From assembly GCA_001603765.1 (NCBI GenBank), contig LUZV01000147.1:1-10318 (forward strand): a stretch of 10,318 bases of DNA, given 5' to 3'. Under the pieces are notes generated by a model. It was not told the DNA's origin and made no database searches. It saw only the letters and a program-made list of their open reading frames with translations. The DNA is from Anaerolineales bacterium Chloro_02 (lineage in GTDB: Bacteria > Chloroflexota > Anaerolineae > Anaerolineales > Anaerolineaceae). Below, piece after piece: positions 1-6,843 of the stretch. Position 1 is the stretch's first letter, and the number at the start of each line of letters is the position of its first letter. Position numbers and translations under genes: made by a program.

Positions 1-32
1 GTAACAATCAGAGCCGCAAAAAGCCTCTGAGA

Positions 33-62
33 TTATTTCGAGTGGAGCAATAAGATTATAAT
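33..62 (+). promoter_or_regulatory. Possible promoter of the ABC exporter operon
   Basis: A perfect -10 hexamer TATAAT lies at 57-62, with a poor -35 match TTATTT at 33-38 and an 18-base spacer. Transcription would begin near 69, giving a short leader before the ATG at 87. The -10 is good and the -35 weak, so this is a candidate only. Confidence 0.35.
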
Positions 63-86
63 GATTGGTACTCTTCTGGAGAAAAA

Positions 87-1034
87 ATGATCATAACACA
101 AGCATTAAGCAAGACTTTTCTAATCGGTAAAAAACATGAAACAGAGCTAAAAGCGGTAGACGCGCTGACCCTTCAGGTGAATGAAGGCGAAGTGTTTGGC
201 TTTTTAGGACCCAACGGAGCTGGCAAAACCACCACCGTACGCATGCTCACCAGCCTCATCCGCCCCAGCAGCGGCAGTGCGCGGGTGGCGGGCTTCCTGG
301 TGGGTAAGGATGATATGGACATCCGGCGCAACGTTGGCTTGCTGACCGAATCGCCAGGCATGTATGAACGCCTGACCGCCGAAAAGAACCTGCGCATTTT
401 CGCCGAACTTTACGATGTGCCAGATGTGACCAAGGCGGTCAACAAATATCTGAGCCTGTTTGGTCTGTGGGAAAGGCGTGGAGATCCCGTTGGCAGTTAT
501 TCCAAGGGTATGCGCCAAAAGCTGGCGGTCGCGCGCGCCTTGTTGCACGAACCTAAAGTGCTTTTTTTTGATGAACCAACAACAGGTCTCGACCCTGAAG
601 CGGCAAGGGTTGTGAGGGATTTCATCCTCGAGTTTAAAAACGAAGGGCGTACGATCTTCATGACCACTCACAACCTGGATGAAGCTGAAAAACTCTGCGA
701 TCGGGTTGGTATCTTCAAGCAGTCCCTGTTGGCGCTGGATAGCCCCGCTAATCTGCGCCAGAGGACGTTCGGGCGCAAGGTGGTATTCCACCTCTCAGGG
801 GTCAACCCGGATTGGGTGCCCCTTGTGAGCCGCATTGAAGGGGTTAACTCGGTAGAAATTATGGAAAACAAACTTGCAATCGGGATGACTGATCCAGAGA
901 CGATTAACCCTATCATCACCAGGCAATTGGTGGAACAGGGCGCGGATATTCAGTTCATCGGGGAAGTTCGCCAATCGCTCGAGCGGGTCTATCTCGAGAT
1001 GCTGCACGGCGAGGGCGAAGCGAGGCACGCATGA
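87..1034 (+). CDS. ABC-2 type exporter, ATP-binding protein
   Basis: Cytoplasmic ATPase that would drive an ABC-2 type exporter together with the permease encoded next. All nucleotide-binding motifs are visible: Walker A GPNGAGKT at residues 41-48, a signature of the variant form SYSKGM at about 137-142, Walker B LFFDEP at 159-164, D-loop GLDP at 167-170 and the switch histidine in TTHNLDEA (H195). The 315-residue length, with about 90 residues after the H-loop, fits the CcmA/NatA/DrrA-like subfamily, whose C-terminal tail follows the nucleotide-binding domain. The ATG at 87 is preceded by GGAGA at 78-82, a good ribosome binding site. Its stop overlaps the permease start by four bases (ATGA), so the two are probably translationally coupled. 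The substrate cannot be read from the sequence; sodium, drugs or a lipid/peptide are all possible for this subfamily. Confidence 0.95.
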   Translation: MIITQALSKTFLIGKKHETELKAVDALTLQVNEGEVFGFLGPNGAGKTTTVRMLTSLIRPSSGSARVAGFLVGKDDMDIRRNVGLLTESPGMYERLTAEKNLRIFAELYDVPDVTKAVNKYLSLFGLWERRGDPVGSYSKGMRQKLAVARALLHEPKVLFFDEPTTGLDPEAARVVRDFILEFKNEGRTIFMTTHNLDEAEKLCDRVGIFKQSLLALDSPANLRQRTFGRKVVFHLSGVNPDWVPLVSRIEGVNSVEIMENKLAIGMTDPETINPIITRQLVEQGADIQFIGEVRQSLERVYLEMLHGEGEARHA

Positions 1035-1825
1035 AACACATTCGCACGATCATCGATAAAGAATGGGCTGAGGTTTTCAAGAACAAAATCGTTTTTTCTG
1101 TTGTGCTGATGCTTCCGATCTTATTCGCGATTTTGCCGCTGGTGATGCTGGGGCTGACTTCCTCCAACACAGCTCTCAACATCAGCCCTCAGGAAGCCGG
1201 CTTGCCCGAGCAAATCACAGCTCTATGTGCCGGAATGAATGCCGGCGAATGCACTCAGGTTTACATGCTCACACAGTTCATGCTCTTTTTCATCATGATG
1301 CCGCTGATTATCCCGGTCACGATCGCCGCTTACAGCATCGTGGGCGAGAAAACGACGCGCAGCCTTGAGCCGCTTTTGGCAACCCCAACCACCACGACCG
1401 AACTGCTGGCTGGCAAGTGCTTTGCTGCTGCCATCCCAGCCGTTGGAGCAACGTTATTGTCATTTTTGATTTTTAACTTGGGGATCGTGATCCTTGGAAT
1501 AAGTTCCAAAGTGCAAGGTTACGTGCTCAGCCCAACCTGGCTGGTTGGAATTTTTCTACTCGGTCCCGTACTTTCGGTTATTTCAGCCATGTGCGCCATT
1601 TTTGTCTCTTCACGCGTGAACGACCCGCGCGTCGCCGAACAAATTACGGGCTTGATGATCGTGCCTTTTATGGCGGTGTTCCTGCTCTCATCCTTTGGCA
1701 TCATCGAGCTCAACACGAGAACTATGATTGTCTCAACCATCGTTGGGGTGATCCTGGCTGGTGGGCTGATCTATCTCGGAACCCTGGTATTTGACCGGGA
1801 AAATATTCTGACAAAGTGGAAGTAA
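1031..1825 (+). CDS. ABC-2 type exporter permease
   Basis: Integral membrane subunit partnering the ATPase encoded upstream. The 264-residue protein has hydrophobic segments at roughly residues 20-42, 80-104, 131-156, 168-192, 206-226 and 232-254, the six-helix layout of ABC-2 permeases. After the second segment comes the motif EKTTRSLEPLLATPTTTTEL (106-125), matching the family pattern in which a charged Glu-Lys-Thr/Ser stretch precedes LLATP and a GK. The loop between the first two helices is likely extracytoplasmic and carries two cysteines (C66 and C74), which might form a disulfide. The start overlaps the ATPase stop (ATGA at 1031-1034). The next gene follows after nine bases, so all three are likely one transcript. 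NatB-like or YhaP-like permeases are the nearest familiar group, but the exported substrate is unknown. Confidence 0.92.
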   Translation: MKHIRTIIDKEWAEVFKNKIVFSVVLMLPILFAILPLVMLGLTSSNTALNISPQEAGLPEQITALCAGMNAGECTQVYMLTQFMLFFIMMPLIIPVTIAAYSIVGEKTTRSLEPLLATPTTTTELLAGKCFAAAIPAVGATLLSFLIFNLGIVILGISSKVQGYVLSPTWLVGIFLLGPVLSVISAMCAIFVSSRVNDPRVAEQITGLMIVPFMAVFLLSSFGIIELNTRTMIVSTIVGVILAGGLIYLGTLVFDRENILTKWK

Positions 1826-1834
1826 AGGATTCTT

Positions 1835-2590
1835 ATGAAAAAACGCTTGTTTTTATTTGTTGTAGCAGCTCTCGTTTTAACCTTAAATGTCGGAGTGGCG
1901 GCGGCGCAAAGCGAGCCGTTCACCTTGCGCCTCGTGCGTGATTGGGGCTATGGAAATGGCGCGGACATCAACGGGCGGATGACCCTCTCGGTCAAAGGCG
2001 ATGAGGCGAAAATTAAGCAGGTGACATTTAGGATTGATGATTCGGTCATGGCAACTGTCTCCGCGGCTCCGTTTAAGGTGCAGTTTGATACCAATAATTT
2101 TAAACCCGGCATACACCGGCTTACAGGAGAAGTAACCACAACCACGGGCGAAACCGTCTTTACCGCGGCGCTGGTATCCAATTTTTTGGATAAAAGCGAA
2201 ACCAATCAATCTTTGCTCAAAACGCTGCTGATAATTGGCGGAGTTCTTCTTTTTAGCGTGGGTGGTCAGTTGTTGGTACAGAAAAAAGCCAGGAACGCGA
2301 TTAAATATGATGAGAACGGGCATATTCAATATGGTCCTCTTGGCGGCGCGATCTGCTCTAATTGTAAGCAGCCCTTTCCGCGCTCGTTGTTGGGGATAAA
2401 TCTTGTTGGTGTTCGCATGGAGCGCTGCCCGCATTGCGGCAAGTTGGTGCAAACTCGGCGAGCCACACCCGCGCAGCTTGAAGAGGCTGAGCGGAATTCC
2501 CGCCCTGTAACAGACGAGCAGCCGCCGGTTCAGACTGAGCTGCAGGAAACAAAAAGCAGCTACGAAGACAGTAAATTTACCGATTTGTAG
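1835..2590 (+). CDS. Membrane-anchored Ig-like protein with cytoplasmic zinc ribbon
   Basis: I do not recognise a named family for the whole protein. Residues 1-24 form a classic signal peptide (MKKR, a hydrophobic core, then GVAAA before Q25). Residues about 28-115 are beta-rich and read like a bacterial Ig-like domain (VTFRIDDSVMATVSAAPF, then GIHRLTGEV). A single membrane helix lies at about 129-148. The part after the helix should be cytoplasmic and holds a four-cysteine zinc ribbon: C174 and C177 (CSNC), C198 and C201 (CPHC). The tail from 208 is acidic, polar and probably disordered. If the signal peptide is not cleaved the protein would have two membrane helices. It sits nine bases after the exporter permease with AAAGGA at 1824-1829 before its ATG, so it is probably co-expressed. 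An accessory or sensor role for the exporter is an inference from position only. Confidence 0.8.
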   Translation: MKKRLFLFVVAALVLTLNVGVAAAQSEPFTLRLVRDWGYGNGADINGRMTLSVKGDEAKIKQVTFRIDDSVMATVSAAPFKVQFDTNNFKPGIHRLTGEVTTTTGETVFTAALVSNFLDKSETNQSLLKTLLIIGGVLLFSVGGQLLVQKKARNAIKYDENGHIQYGPLGGAICSNCKQPFPRSLLGINLVGVRMERCPHCGKLVQTRRATPAQLEEAERNSRPVTDEQPPVQTELQETKSSYEDSKFTDL

Positions 2591-2614
2591 ACCTGATTTT
2601 CGGCTGATAAGGCA

Positions 2615-2652
2615 GGGCGTTGTGGTGAAAAATGCGTCACAACGCCCTTTTT
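2615..2652 (+). terminator. Intrinsic terminator closing the exporter operon
   Basis: A perfect ten-base stem pairs GGGCGTTGTG (2615-2624) with CACAACGCCC (2638-2647). Up to three more closing pairs lie towards the loop (two of them G-U), and a run of five T follows at 2648-2652. It lies 25 bases after the stop of the zinc-ribbon protein and separates the exporter operon from pdxS. Confidence 0.9.
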
Positions 2653-2665
2653 AGCATCCTAAGCG

Positions 2666-2674
2666 TGGTACAAT
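2666..2674 (+). promoter_or_regulatory. Extended -10 promoter for pdxS
   Basis: The -10 hexamer TACAAT at 2669-2674 is preceded by TG one base upstream (TGG at 2666-2668), giving an extended -10 element. No convincing -35 hexamer is present, as expected for this promoter class. It lies just after the terminator and about 30 bases before the pdxS ATG, with a strong GGAGG at 2696-2700. Confidence 0.55.
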
Positions 2675-2704
2675 CTCATTAAGATTGATAACGTTGGAGG
2701 ATGC

Positions 2705-3592
2705 ATGGAAGAACAGGTTTCTGGTTTCGCGGTCAAGAAAGGACTCGCAGAAATGCTTAAGGGGGGTGTGATCATGGACGTGGTCACTCCTGACCAGGCA
2801 AAAATTGCCGAGGATGCCGGAGCCGTGGCGGTGATGGCGCTGGAACGTGTTCCGGCAGACATCCGCGCGGATGGCGGCATTGCCCGTATGAGTGACCCTG
2901 AACTCGTCCTGAAAATTATGGAAGCTGTCAGCATTCCGGTCATGGCAAAATGCCGGATCGGTCATTTTGTTGAAGCACAAATTCTCGAATCTTTGGGTGT
3001 AGATTACATTGATGAATCCGAGGTGCTGACCCCGGCGGATGAGGCTTATCACATCAACAAGCACGGCTTTAAGGTGCCTTTTGTTTGCGGATGCCGCAAT
3101 CTCGGTGAAGCGCTGCGCCGTATTGGCGAAGGCGCCGCCATGATGCGCACCAAGGGCGAACCCGGCACGGGCGACGTCGTGGAGGCAGTGCGCCACGCCA
3201 GGTCGGTCTATGGCGATATCCGCCACCTCATGTCTTTGCCTGAGGAAGAAGTGATGACGTTCGCCAAAAACATCCAGGCGCCTTATGAGCTCTGTATGCA
3301 GGTACGCGAACTGGGCAAACTGCCCGTGGTCAACTTCGCGGCTGGCGGAATCGCCACGCCCGCGGACGCGGCGCTGATGATGCAGCTCGGCGTGGACGGC
3401 ATCTTTGTTGGGTCTGGCATCTTCAAGTCTGGCGATCCATCAAAGCGCGCTCAGGCGATCGTAAAAGCCACAACACACTACAACGAGCCTGCCGTTTTGG
3501 CTGAAGTCAGCCGCAATTTGGGTGAGGCAATGGTTGGGCGCTCAGCGGTCAGCCTACCCGACGCCGAAAAGATGGCAGTGCGCGGCTGGTAA
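2705..3592 (+). CDS. pdxS: Pyridoxal 5'-phosphate synthase, lyase subunit PdxS
   Basis: PdxS condenses ribose 5-phosphate, glyceraldehyde 3-phosphate and ammonia to pyridoxal 5'-phosphate; the ammonia comes from PdxT. It is a cytoplasmic TIM-barrel protein that in known cases forms a dodecamer. The 295-residue length is standard. The sequence carries the family hallmarks: the catalytic aspartate in GGVIMDVVTP (D25), the Schiff-base lysine in PVMAKCRIGH (K82), the second lysine in MMRTKGEPGTG (K150), the phosphate-binding NFAAGGIATPADAALMM stretch (210-226) and GVDGIFVGSGIFKSGDPSKR (229-248). These positions correspond to D24, K81 and K149 of the Bacillus enzyme. The ATG at 2705 has a strong upstream GGAGG. 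pdxT follows 13 bases downstream, the usual arrangement for the deoxyxylulose-independent pathway. Confidence 0.99.
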   Translation: MEEQVSGFAVKKGLAEMLKGGVIMDVVTPDQAKIAEDAGAVAVMALERVPADIRADGGIARMSDPELVLKIMEAVSIPVMAKCRIGHFVEAQILESLGVDYIDESEVLTPADEAYHINKHGFKVPFVCGCRNLGEALRRIGEGAAMMRTKGEPGTGDVVEAVRHARSVYGDIRHLMSLPEEEVMTFAKNIQAPYELCMQVRELGKLPVVNFAAGGIATPADAALMMQLGVDGIFVGSGIFKSGDPSKRAQAIVKATTHYNEPAVLAEVSRNLGEAMVGRSAVSLPDAEKMAVRGW

Positions 3593-3605
3593 AGGCGTTT
3601 TGCCG

Positions 3606-4190
3606 ATGAAAATTGGCGTACTTGCCCTTCAGGGCGACTTTCGTGAACACCGCATCAGCCTCGAGAAACTCGGGGCTGATGTCACTGAGGTGCGCTTGCC
3701 TCAACATCTGGATGGGTTGAGCGGGCTGATCATCCCTGGCGGTGAATCGACTGCGATTGGCAAGTTGATGACTGCCTATGATCTGCTTGAACCGCTGCGC
3801 GCTTTTGGGCAGGCACACGCCATCTGGGGCACCTGCGCCGGCGCAATCTTACTGGCAAAAAATGTCGGGCGCGATCAGCCGCTGCTCGGTTTGATGGACA
3901 TGGAAATTGAACGAAACGCGTTCGGGCGTCAGATTGACTCGTTCGAAATCGAAATAAATGTGCCCTTTATAGCCAACCCCGAGCAACTTTATCACCTGAC
4001 CTTTATCCGCGGACCCATTGTGCGGCGGGTATGGGGTGAAGCGCGCGCGGTGCTGACCCTCCCTGACGGCAGGATCATCGCCGCACGTCAGGGCAAGCTC
4101 TTTGCCACATCGTTCCATCCTGAGCTTACCAACGATCTGCGTTTTCATCAGTTCTTCCTGGAGCTGGCAAAATCGGAATCCACAGGCTAA
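3606..4190 (+). CDS. pdxT: Pyridoxal 5'-phosphate synthase, glutaminase subunit PdxT
   Basis: PdxT is a class I glutamine amidotransferase that hydrolyses glutamine and channels ammonia into PdxS. From the ATG at 3606 the protein is 194 residues, the normal length, and opens with the characteristic MKIGVLALQGDFREH. The reading frame is open further upstream, to 3522, but that would overlap pdxS by 71 bases and add a non-homologous leader, so the 3606 start is preferred; AAAGG lies at 3591-3595. The catalytic triad is complete: C77 in GTCAGA, H171 and E173 in SFHPEL. The GGES loop (45-48) and the RNAFGRQIDSFE motif (103-114), which mark PdxT among amidotransferases, are intact. It is expected to work only in complex with PdxS. 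Confidence 0.98.
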   Translation: MKIGVLALQGDFREHRISLEKLGADVTEVRLPQHLDGLSGLIIPGGESTAIGKLMTAYDLLEPLRAFGQAHAIWGTCAGAILLAKNVGRDQPLLGLMDMEIERNAFGRQIDSFEIEINVPFIANPEQLYHLTFIRGPIVRRVWGEARAVLTLPDGRIIAARQGKLFATSFHPELTNDLRFHQFFLELAKSESTG

Positions 4191-4240
4191 ACCCACTCGA
4201 TCTTCCGGTCATTTTTCGCCGAACCGACCTGCTGCAAAGC

Positions 4241-5113
4241 TTGGATTCTCTGCGCCTGGTCACAAGAGGCGAGCCTTTTAACCTCAGGAATCTGATGCTG
4301 AGCATCTCACCCCCAGTGGAACAATACACCGCGTGCTGCGATAACGACCCAAACCGCCCGTGCTACGCTCAGGTAATCAGCATGGTGGATGAAATTCAGG
4401 CACAGCTGACCTTTTTGGTCGCATTTCCGGATGCCGATCAGAGAGACATTACTTGTCTGCTCGAAGAGCTGATTATTCATGCCGGCAAGTGGGGTACTCA
4501 CTATCTCACTTGCGATTTACCCGCGGATTCACCTCACTTAAAGGGGTTTAAGGACGCCGGTTTTTTGAATTGGGCGAGCCAAACGATTTTTAGGCTGGAA
4601 CCGGACGCGGTGCAGAAAAGCAAGCCGCAGTTCAACTGGCGAACCTGGAACACCAGCGATATTCGCGCGATGACCACGCTCTACCGCGGGATCGTGCCGG
4701 GATTGTTCCAGCCCATCGAGCCACTCACCCGCCAAACATCCTTAGGGCTGGTGCTTTATCATCAGGACGGCGATTTATGCGGATACGCGGATCTGGATTA
4801 CGGACCGAAGGGTGTTTGGGTTAAACCCGTGCTCACTCCTGAAGCTGATCATCCTCAGATCCTGCGCGACCTCCATGCAGCCATTCCAGAGCTCAACAAC
4901 CGTCCGGTGTTTATTGCCGCGCGTTCCTACCAACCCTGGCTGGCATCCCTTGCCGCGCAGTTGGATGCGGAGATTCAGGGTTCACAGCTCCTGCTGGTGC
5001 GTTATCTTGTCCGGCAGTTAAAGGTGGAGGAACCACAGGCTTTCGCTTTGTATGAAGGCAGAAGCGTTGAGCGCGGCTTGCCCATCAGCCAATTCCATGG
5101 GAAGCGTGAATAG
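4241..5113 (+). CDS. GNAT-like protein, probably two degenerate halves; start uncertain
   Basis: As called, this is 290 residues from a TTG start. I recognise no named family. The pattern resembles a tandem GNAT-fold protein. The first half ends in a stretch like the acetyltransferase C-terminal region (LEELIIHAGKWG at 92-103, then LKGFKDAGFLNW). The second half (about 130-270) repeats this order with DGDLCGYADLDYGPKGVWV and a helix-strand series. Neither half shows the acetyl-CoA-binding R/Q-x-x-G-x-G/A motif, so catalytic activity is doubtful. The TTG has no convincing ribosome binding site, and the same frame stays open back to 4124 with sequence that still reads as protein (LPVIFRRTDLLQS just before it). 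The true start may therefore be upstream at a non-ATG codon, overlapping the end of pdxT. The next gene follows after two bases. Function unknown. Confidence 0.7.
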   Translation: MDSLRLVTRGEPFNLRNLMLSISPPVEQYTACCDNDPNRPCYAQVISMVDEIQAQLTFLVAFPDADQRDITCLLEELIIHAGKWGTHYLTCDLPADSPHLKGFKDAGFLNWASQTIFRLEPDAVQKSKPQFNWRTWNTSDIRAMTTLYRGIVPGLFQPIEPLTRQTSLGLVLYHQDGDLCGYADLDYGPKGVWVKPVLTPEADHPQILRDLHAAIPELNNRPVFIAARSYQPWLASLAAQLDAEIQGSQLLLVRYLVRQLKVEEPQAFALYEGRSVERGLPISQFHGKRE

Positions 5114-5115
5114 CG

Positions 5116-5724
5116 GTGAAGCAGCAGCCCGCCGGCAAGGGTTCCGCGCGTTTATTTGACCTGGTCGCCCCGGTTTATGGGTGCAGCTTTCGCTTCCAAT
5201 ACCGGCATTACCTTGAAATTTATCAGCGTCAGACTGTGCGAGAAATGTTAAATGGCAGCCGCAGCATTTTGGATATCGGCTGCGGAACTGGCGCGATGGC
5301 TCGCGCCCTGCGCGACAGCGGATTTCATCTGACCGGCGTGGATGCTTCACTTGGGATGCTGCGCCAGGCAAAACGCCTGACGAAAGCTGAAACACCGCTA
5401 TGCGTCCTTTCAGACGCGAACCGCGGCTTGCCGTTCGTGGAAAAAACGTTTGATATCTGCCTGGCTTCCTATGTTGCCCACGGGTTGAAAAGCCCCGAAA
5501 GGAAGGCGCTTTATGGGGAAATGCGCCGCCTGGCTGGCAACCTGGTCATCCTGCATGATTACACTGAAAAGCGCTCACTCATTACAAATTTTGTCGAGTG
5601 GATTGAAGACGGCGATTACTTCAACTTCATTAAGGTCATTCGCCAGGAATTGCTTGATTATTTTGGAAATCTGCAGGTTATCCCTGTGGAGCCAAGAGCC
5701 GCGCTGTATGTCTGCCGGGTTTAA
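5116..5724 (+). CDS. Class I SAM-dependent methyltransferase
   Basis: A 202-residue cytoplasmic methyltransferase of the Rossmann type. The SAM-binding motif I is ILDIGCGTGAMARAL (51-65). The strand-two acidic residue that binds the SAM ribose is D76 in GVDAS, and D100 in LSDANRGLPF fits motif III. The residues after the core (NLVILHDYTEKRSLI) continue the usual strand order, but no signature reveals the substrate. The N-terminal ARLFDLVAPVYGCSF resembles the entry region of UbiE/COQ5-type small-molecule methyltransferases. The start is GTG two bases after the preceding stop, so translation is likely coupled to the GNAT-like gene. Its TAA stop overlaps that of the convergent gene in the palindrome TTAA, leaving no room for a separate terminator. 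Confidence 0.88.
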   Translation: MKQQPAGKGSARLFDLVAPVYGCSFRFQYRHYLEIYQRQTVREMLNGSRSILDIGCGTGAMARALRDSGFHLTGVDASLGMLRQAKRLTKAETPLCVLSDANRGLPFVEKTFDICLASYVAHGLKSPERKALYGEMRRLAGNLVILHDYTEKRSLITNFVEWIEDGDYFNFIKVIRQELLDYFGNLQVIPVEPRAALYVCRV

Positions 5725-6632
5725 CCCTCGGGTTGGATGCGGAATTCATAAATCCCATCGCGGTATTCCCAGGCGCGCCCACAGCCAGGGCAATTCTGAC
5801 TGGCATTGGTTTCGGGCAGAGGGTGTCCGCAGATCGGGCAGCTAAAGAAATCATCACCTTCGGGGATAGGAGACTTGCCGTTGGCAACCATGCGGGAGAA
5901 CACACTGGGGGTCACCTGCGCCCAGGCGCCGATTTCTTGCAAGGCGGAGTCCCATGAGACCAGGCGGTCATGCGGCACATGCTTTTTGAACCAGTCAGCC
6001 CGAAAATGAGACACAGCCAACTGTTTTTGCAGCGTGAAGTGGTTTTCGCGCAGTAAATTACGAATCGTTTTTGGATGAAAATTGAAATTGAGCTCTGCGA
6101 ACTCCACCTGATCGCGCTCGAAGGGGTTCCATTCTTGCTTTCCAATTGCCCAGCGGGCGATCGCTTTCAGATTGCGCTTGTTGGCAAACTCCAGGATAAA
6201 AACAGCGTTCTCCGCCAGTACGCGCCGCACATTTGCCAACGCGAGCTGTGGGTCTGCCATATGATGCAGCGTGCGGATCATGGTCGCGCCGTCGAACAAG
6301 CCTTCAACAAAGGGCAATTTGTAGATATCAGCCGCCACATAGATGTAGCGGGAGCCTCCGCCAAGCCGTTCGCGAGCCTGAATGAGTTGAGTTCGCGAAT
6401 AGTCCAACAAAACCACACGCTGCCAATCGGCATAACGCGCAGTGTTGCGTCCCGCGCCAGCCCCGAGTTCAAGCATTAGCTTGCCGGGTTGATTGAGCAG
6501 CCGCCGTAAAGCGACAGCTTCAACGGCATCCTCGTAGCGGCGGGTGCCCCTTTCCCAGAAGGAATCCTGATAGTCTGACCCTTCATAGGAACAAACAGGC
6601 GGTGTGTTTGAGTGAGCGTTTTGATCCATCAT
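5721..6632 (-). CDS. Class I SAM methyltransferase with C-terminal zinc ribbon
   Basis: A 303-residue protein in two parts. Residues about 15-215 are a class I methyltransferase: motif I LMLELGAGAGRNTARY (52-67), the ribose-binding acid D77 in VVLLDYSRTQL, and the downstream IRTLHHMADPQLALANVRRV typical of UbiE-like enzymes. Residues 262-303 form a zinc ribbon with C265/C268 (CPIC) and C281/C284 (CPGC), ending in a WEYRDGIYEFR tail like the Trm112-type domain fused to some methyltransferases. The substrate is not evident. Two consecutive ATG codons (6632 and 6629) can serve as start. No clear ribosome binding site precedes them; the only purine-rich match falls inside the 3' stem of the SRP RNA gene seven bases upstream. 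The gene may be read from the SRP RNA promoter or by read-through from the upstream operon. Confidence 0.88.
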   Translation of the reverse strand: MMDQNAHSNTPPVCSYEGSDYQDSFWERGTRRYEDAVEAVALRRLLNQPGKLMLELGAGAGRNTARYADWQRVVLLDYSRTQLIQARERLGGGSRYIYVAADIYKLPFVEGLFDGATMIRTLHHMADPQLALANVRRVLAENAVFILEFANKRNLKAIARWAIGKQEWNPFERDQVEFAELNFNFHPKTIRNLLRENHFTLQKQLAVSHFRADWFKKHVPHDRLVSWDSALQEIGAWAQVTPSVFSRMVANGKSPIPEGDDFFSCPICGHPLPETNASQNCPGCGRAWEYRDGIYEFRIQPEG

Positions 6633-6639
6633 ATTTAAA

Positions 6640-6748
6640 GCGCCTGAGCAGGATTACCGGCAACACCCGAAGAAACCTCCTTACCGCTGCTTCCTCTCGG
6701 ACCTGACGGGGTTCGCAGGGCTTCGCCGCGCCGGTCCCGCCCAGACGC
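6640..6748 (-). ncRNA. ffs: Small bacterial SRP RNA (4.5S-like)
   Basis: RNA of the signal recognition particle, which with Ffh targets ribosomes making membrane proteins. The conserved apical domain is unmistakable on the minus strand: GTCAGGTCC (6707-6699), a tetraloop, then GGAAGCAGCGGTAAGG. The ends pair as required: GCGTCTG (6748-6742) with CAGGCGC (6646-6640), and ACCGGC (6735-6730) with GCCGGT (6661-6656), with a further GCGGG/CCTGC helix between them. At about 109 nt with no Alu domain it is the small type. The tetraloop reads GAGA rather than the commoner GGAA; both are of the GNRA type. The end positions are estimated from the promoter and the terminal pairing. Confidence 0.95.
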
Positions 6749-6754
6749 AGGTTA

Positions 6755-6783
6755 AGGATAATCGAGGCTGAGATGATTGTCAA
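6755..6783 (-). promoter_or_regulatory. Strong sigma-70-type promoter of the SRP RNA gene
   Basis: On the minus strand a perfect -35 TTGACA (6783-6778) is separated by exactly 17 bases from the -10 TATCCT (6760-6755). Transcription would start about seven bases on, at 6748, which coincides with the first base of the terminal SRP RNA stem. The agreement of the two independent predictions makes this the best promoter in the window. Confidence 0.85.
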
Positions 6784-6843
6784 TCATGACGGCGGTATTC
6801 GCTTGGGATGGCGGGTATGAACTGCAGAGTGCCCCAAGCCAGG

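Noticed and set aside
8..30. Inverted repeat TCAGAG / CTCTGA as a terminator of an upstream gene
   Set aside because: The six-base stem has an 11-base loop and no T run after it, so it does not qualify as an intrinsic terminator.
204..791. Long minus-strand open frame opposite the ABC ATPase gene
   Set aside because: It lies entirely antisense to a gene with all ATPase motifs, and its translation resembles no family. It is a shadow of the coding strand, as are the antisense frames at 1883-2452 and 2651-3226.
3522..3605. Longer pdxT starting inside pdxS
   Set aside because: The extra 28 residues do not resemble PdxT and would overlap pdxS by 71 bases. The internal ATG at 3606 gives the family's standard N-terminus and length.
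5513..5845. Plus-strand open frame bridging the two methyltransferase genes
   Set aside because: It is out of frame with the plus-strand methyltransferase and antisense to the other, and shows no domain-like sequence.
6801..6839. Stem GCTTGGG / CCCAAGC between the DsrE gene and the SRP promoter
   Set aside because: Seven-base arms are separated by 25 bases and no T run follows on either strand. It may be a weak mRNA 3' stem but cannot be called a terminator.
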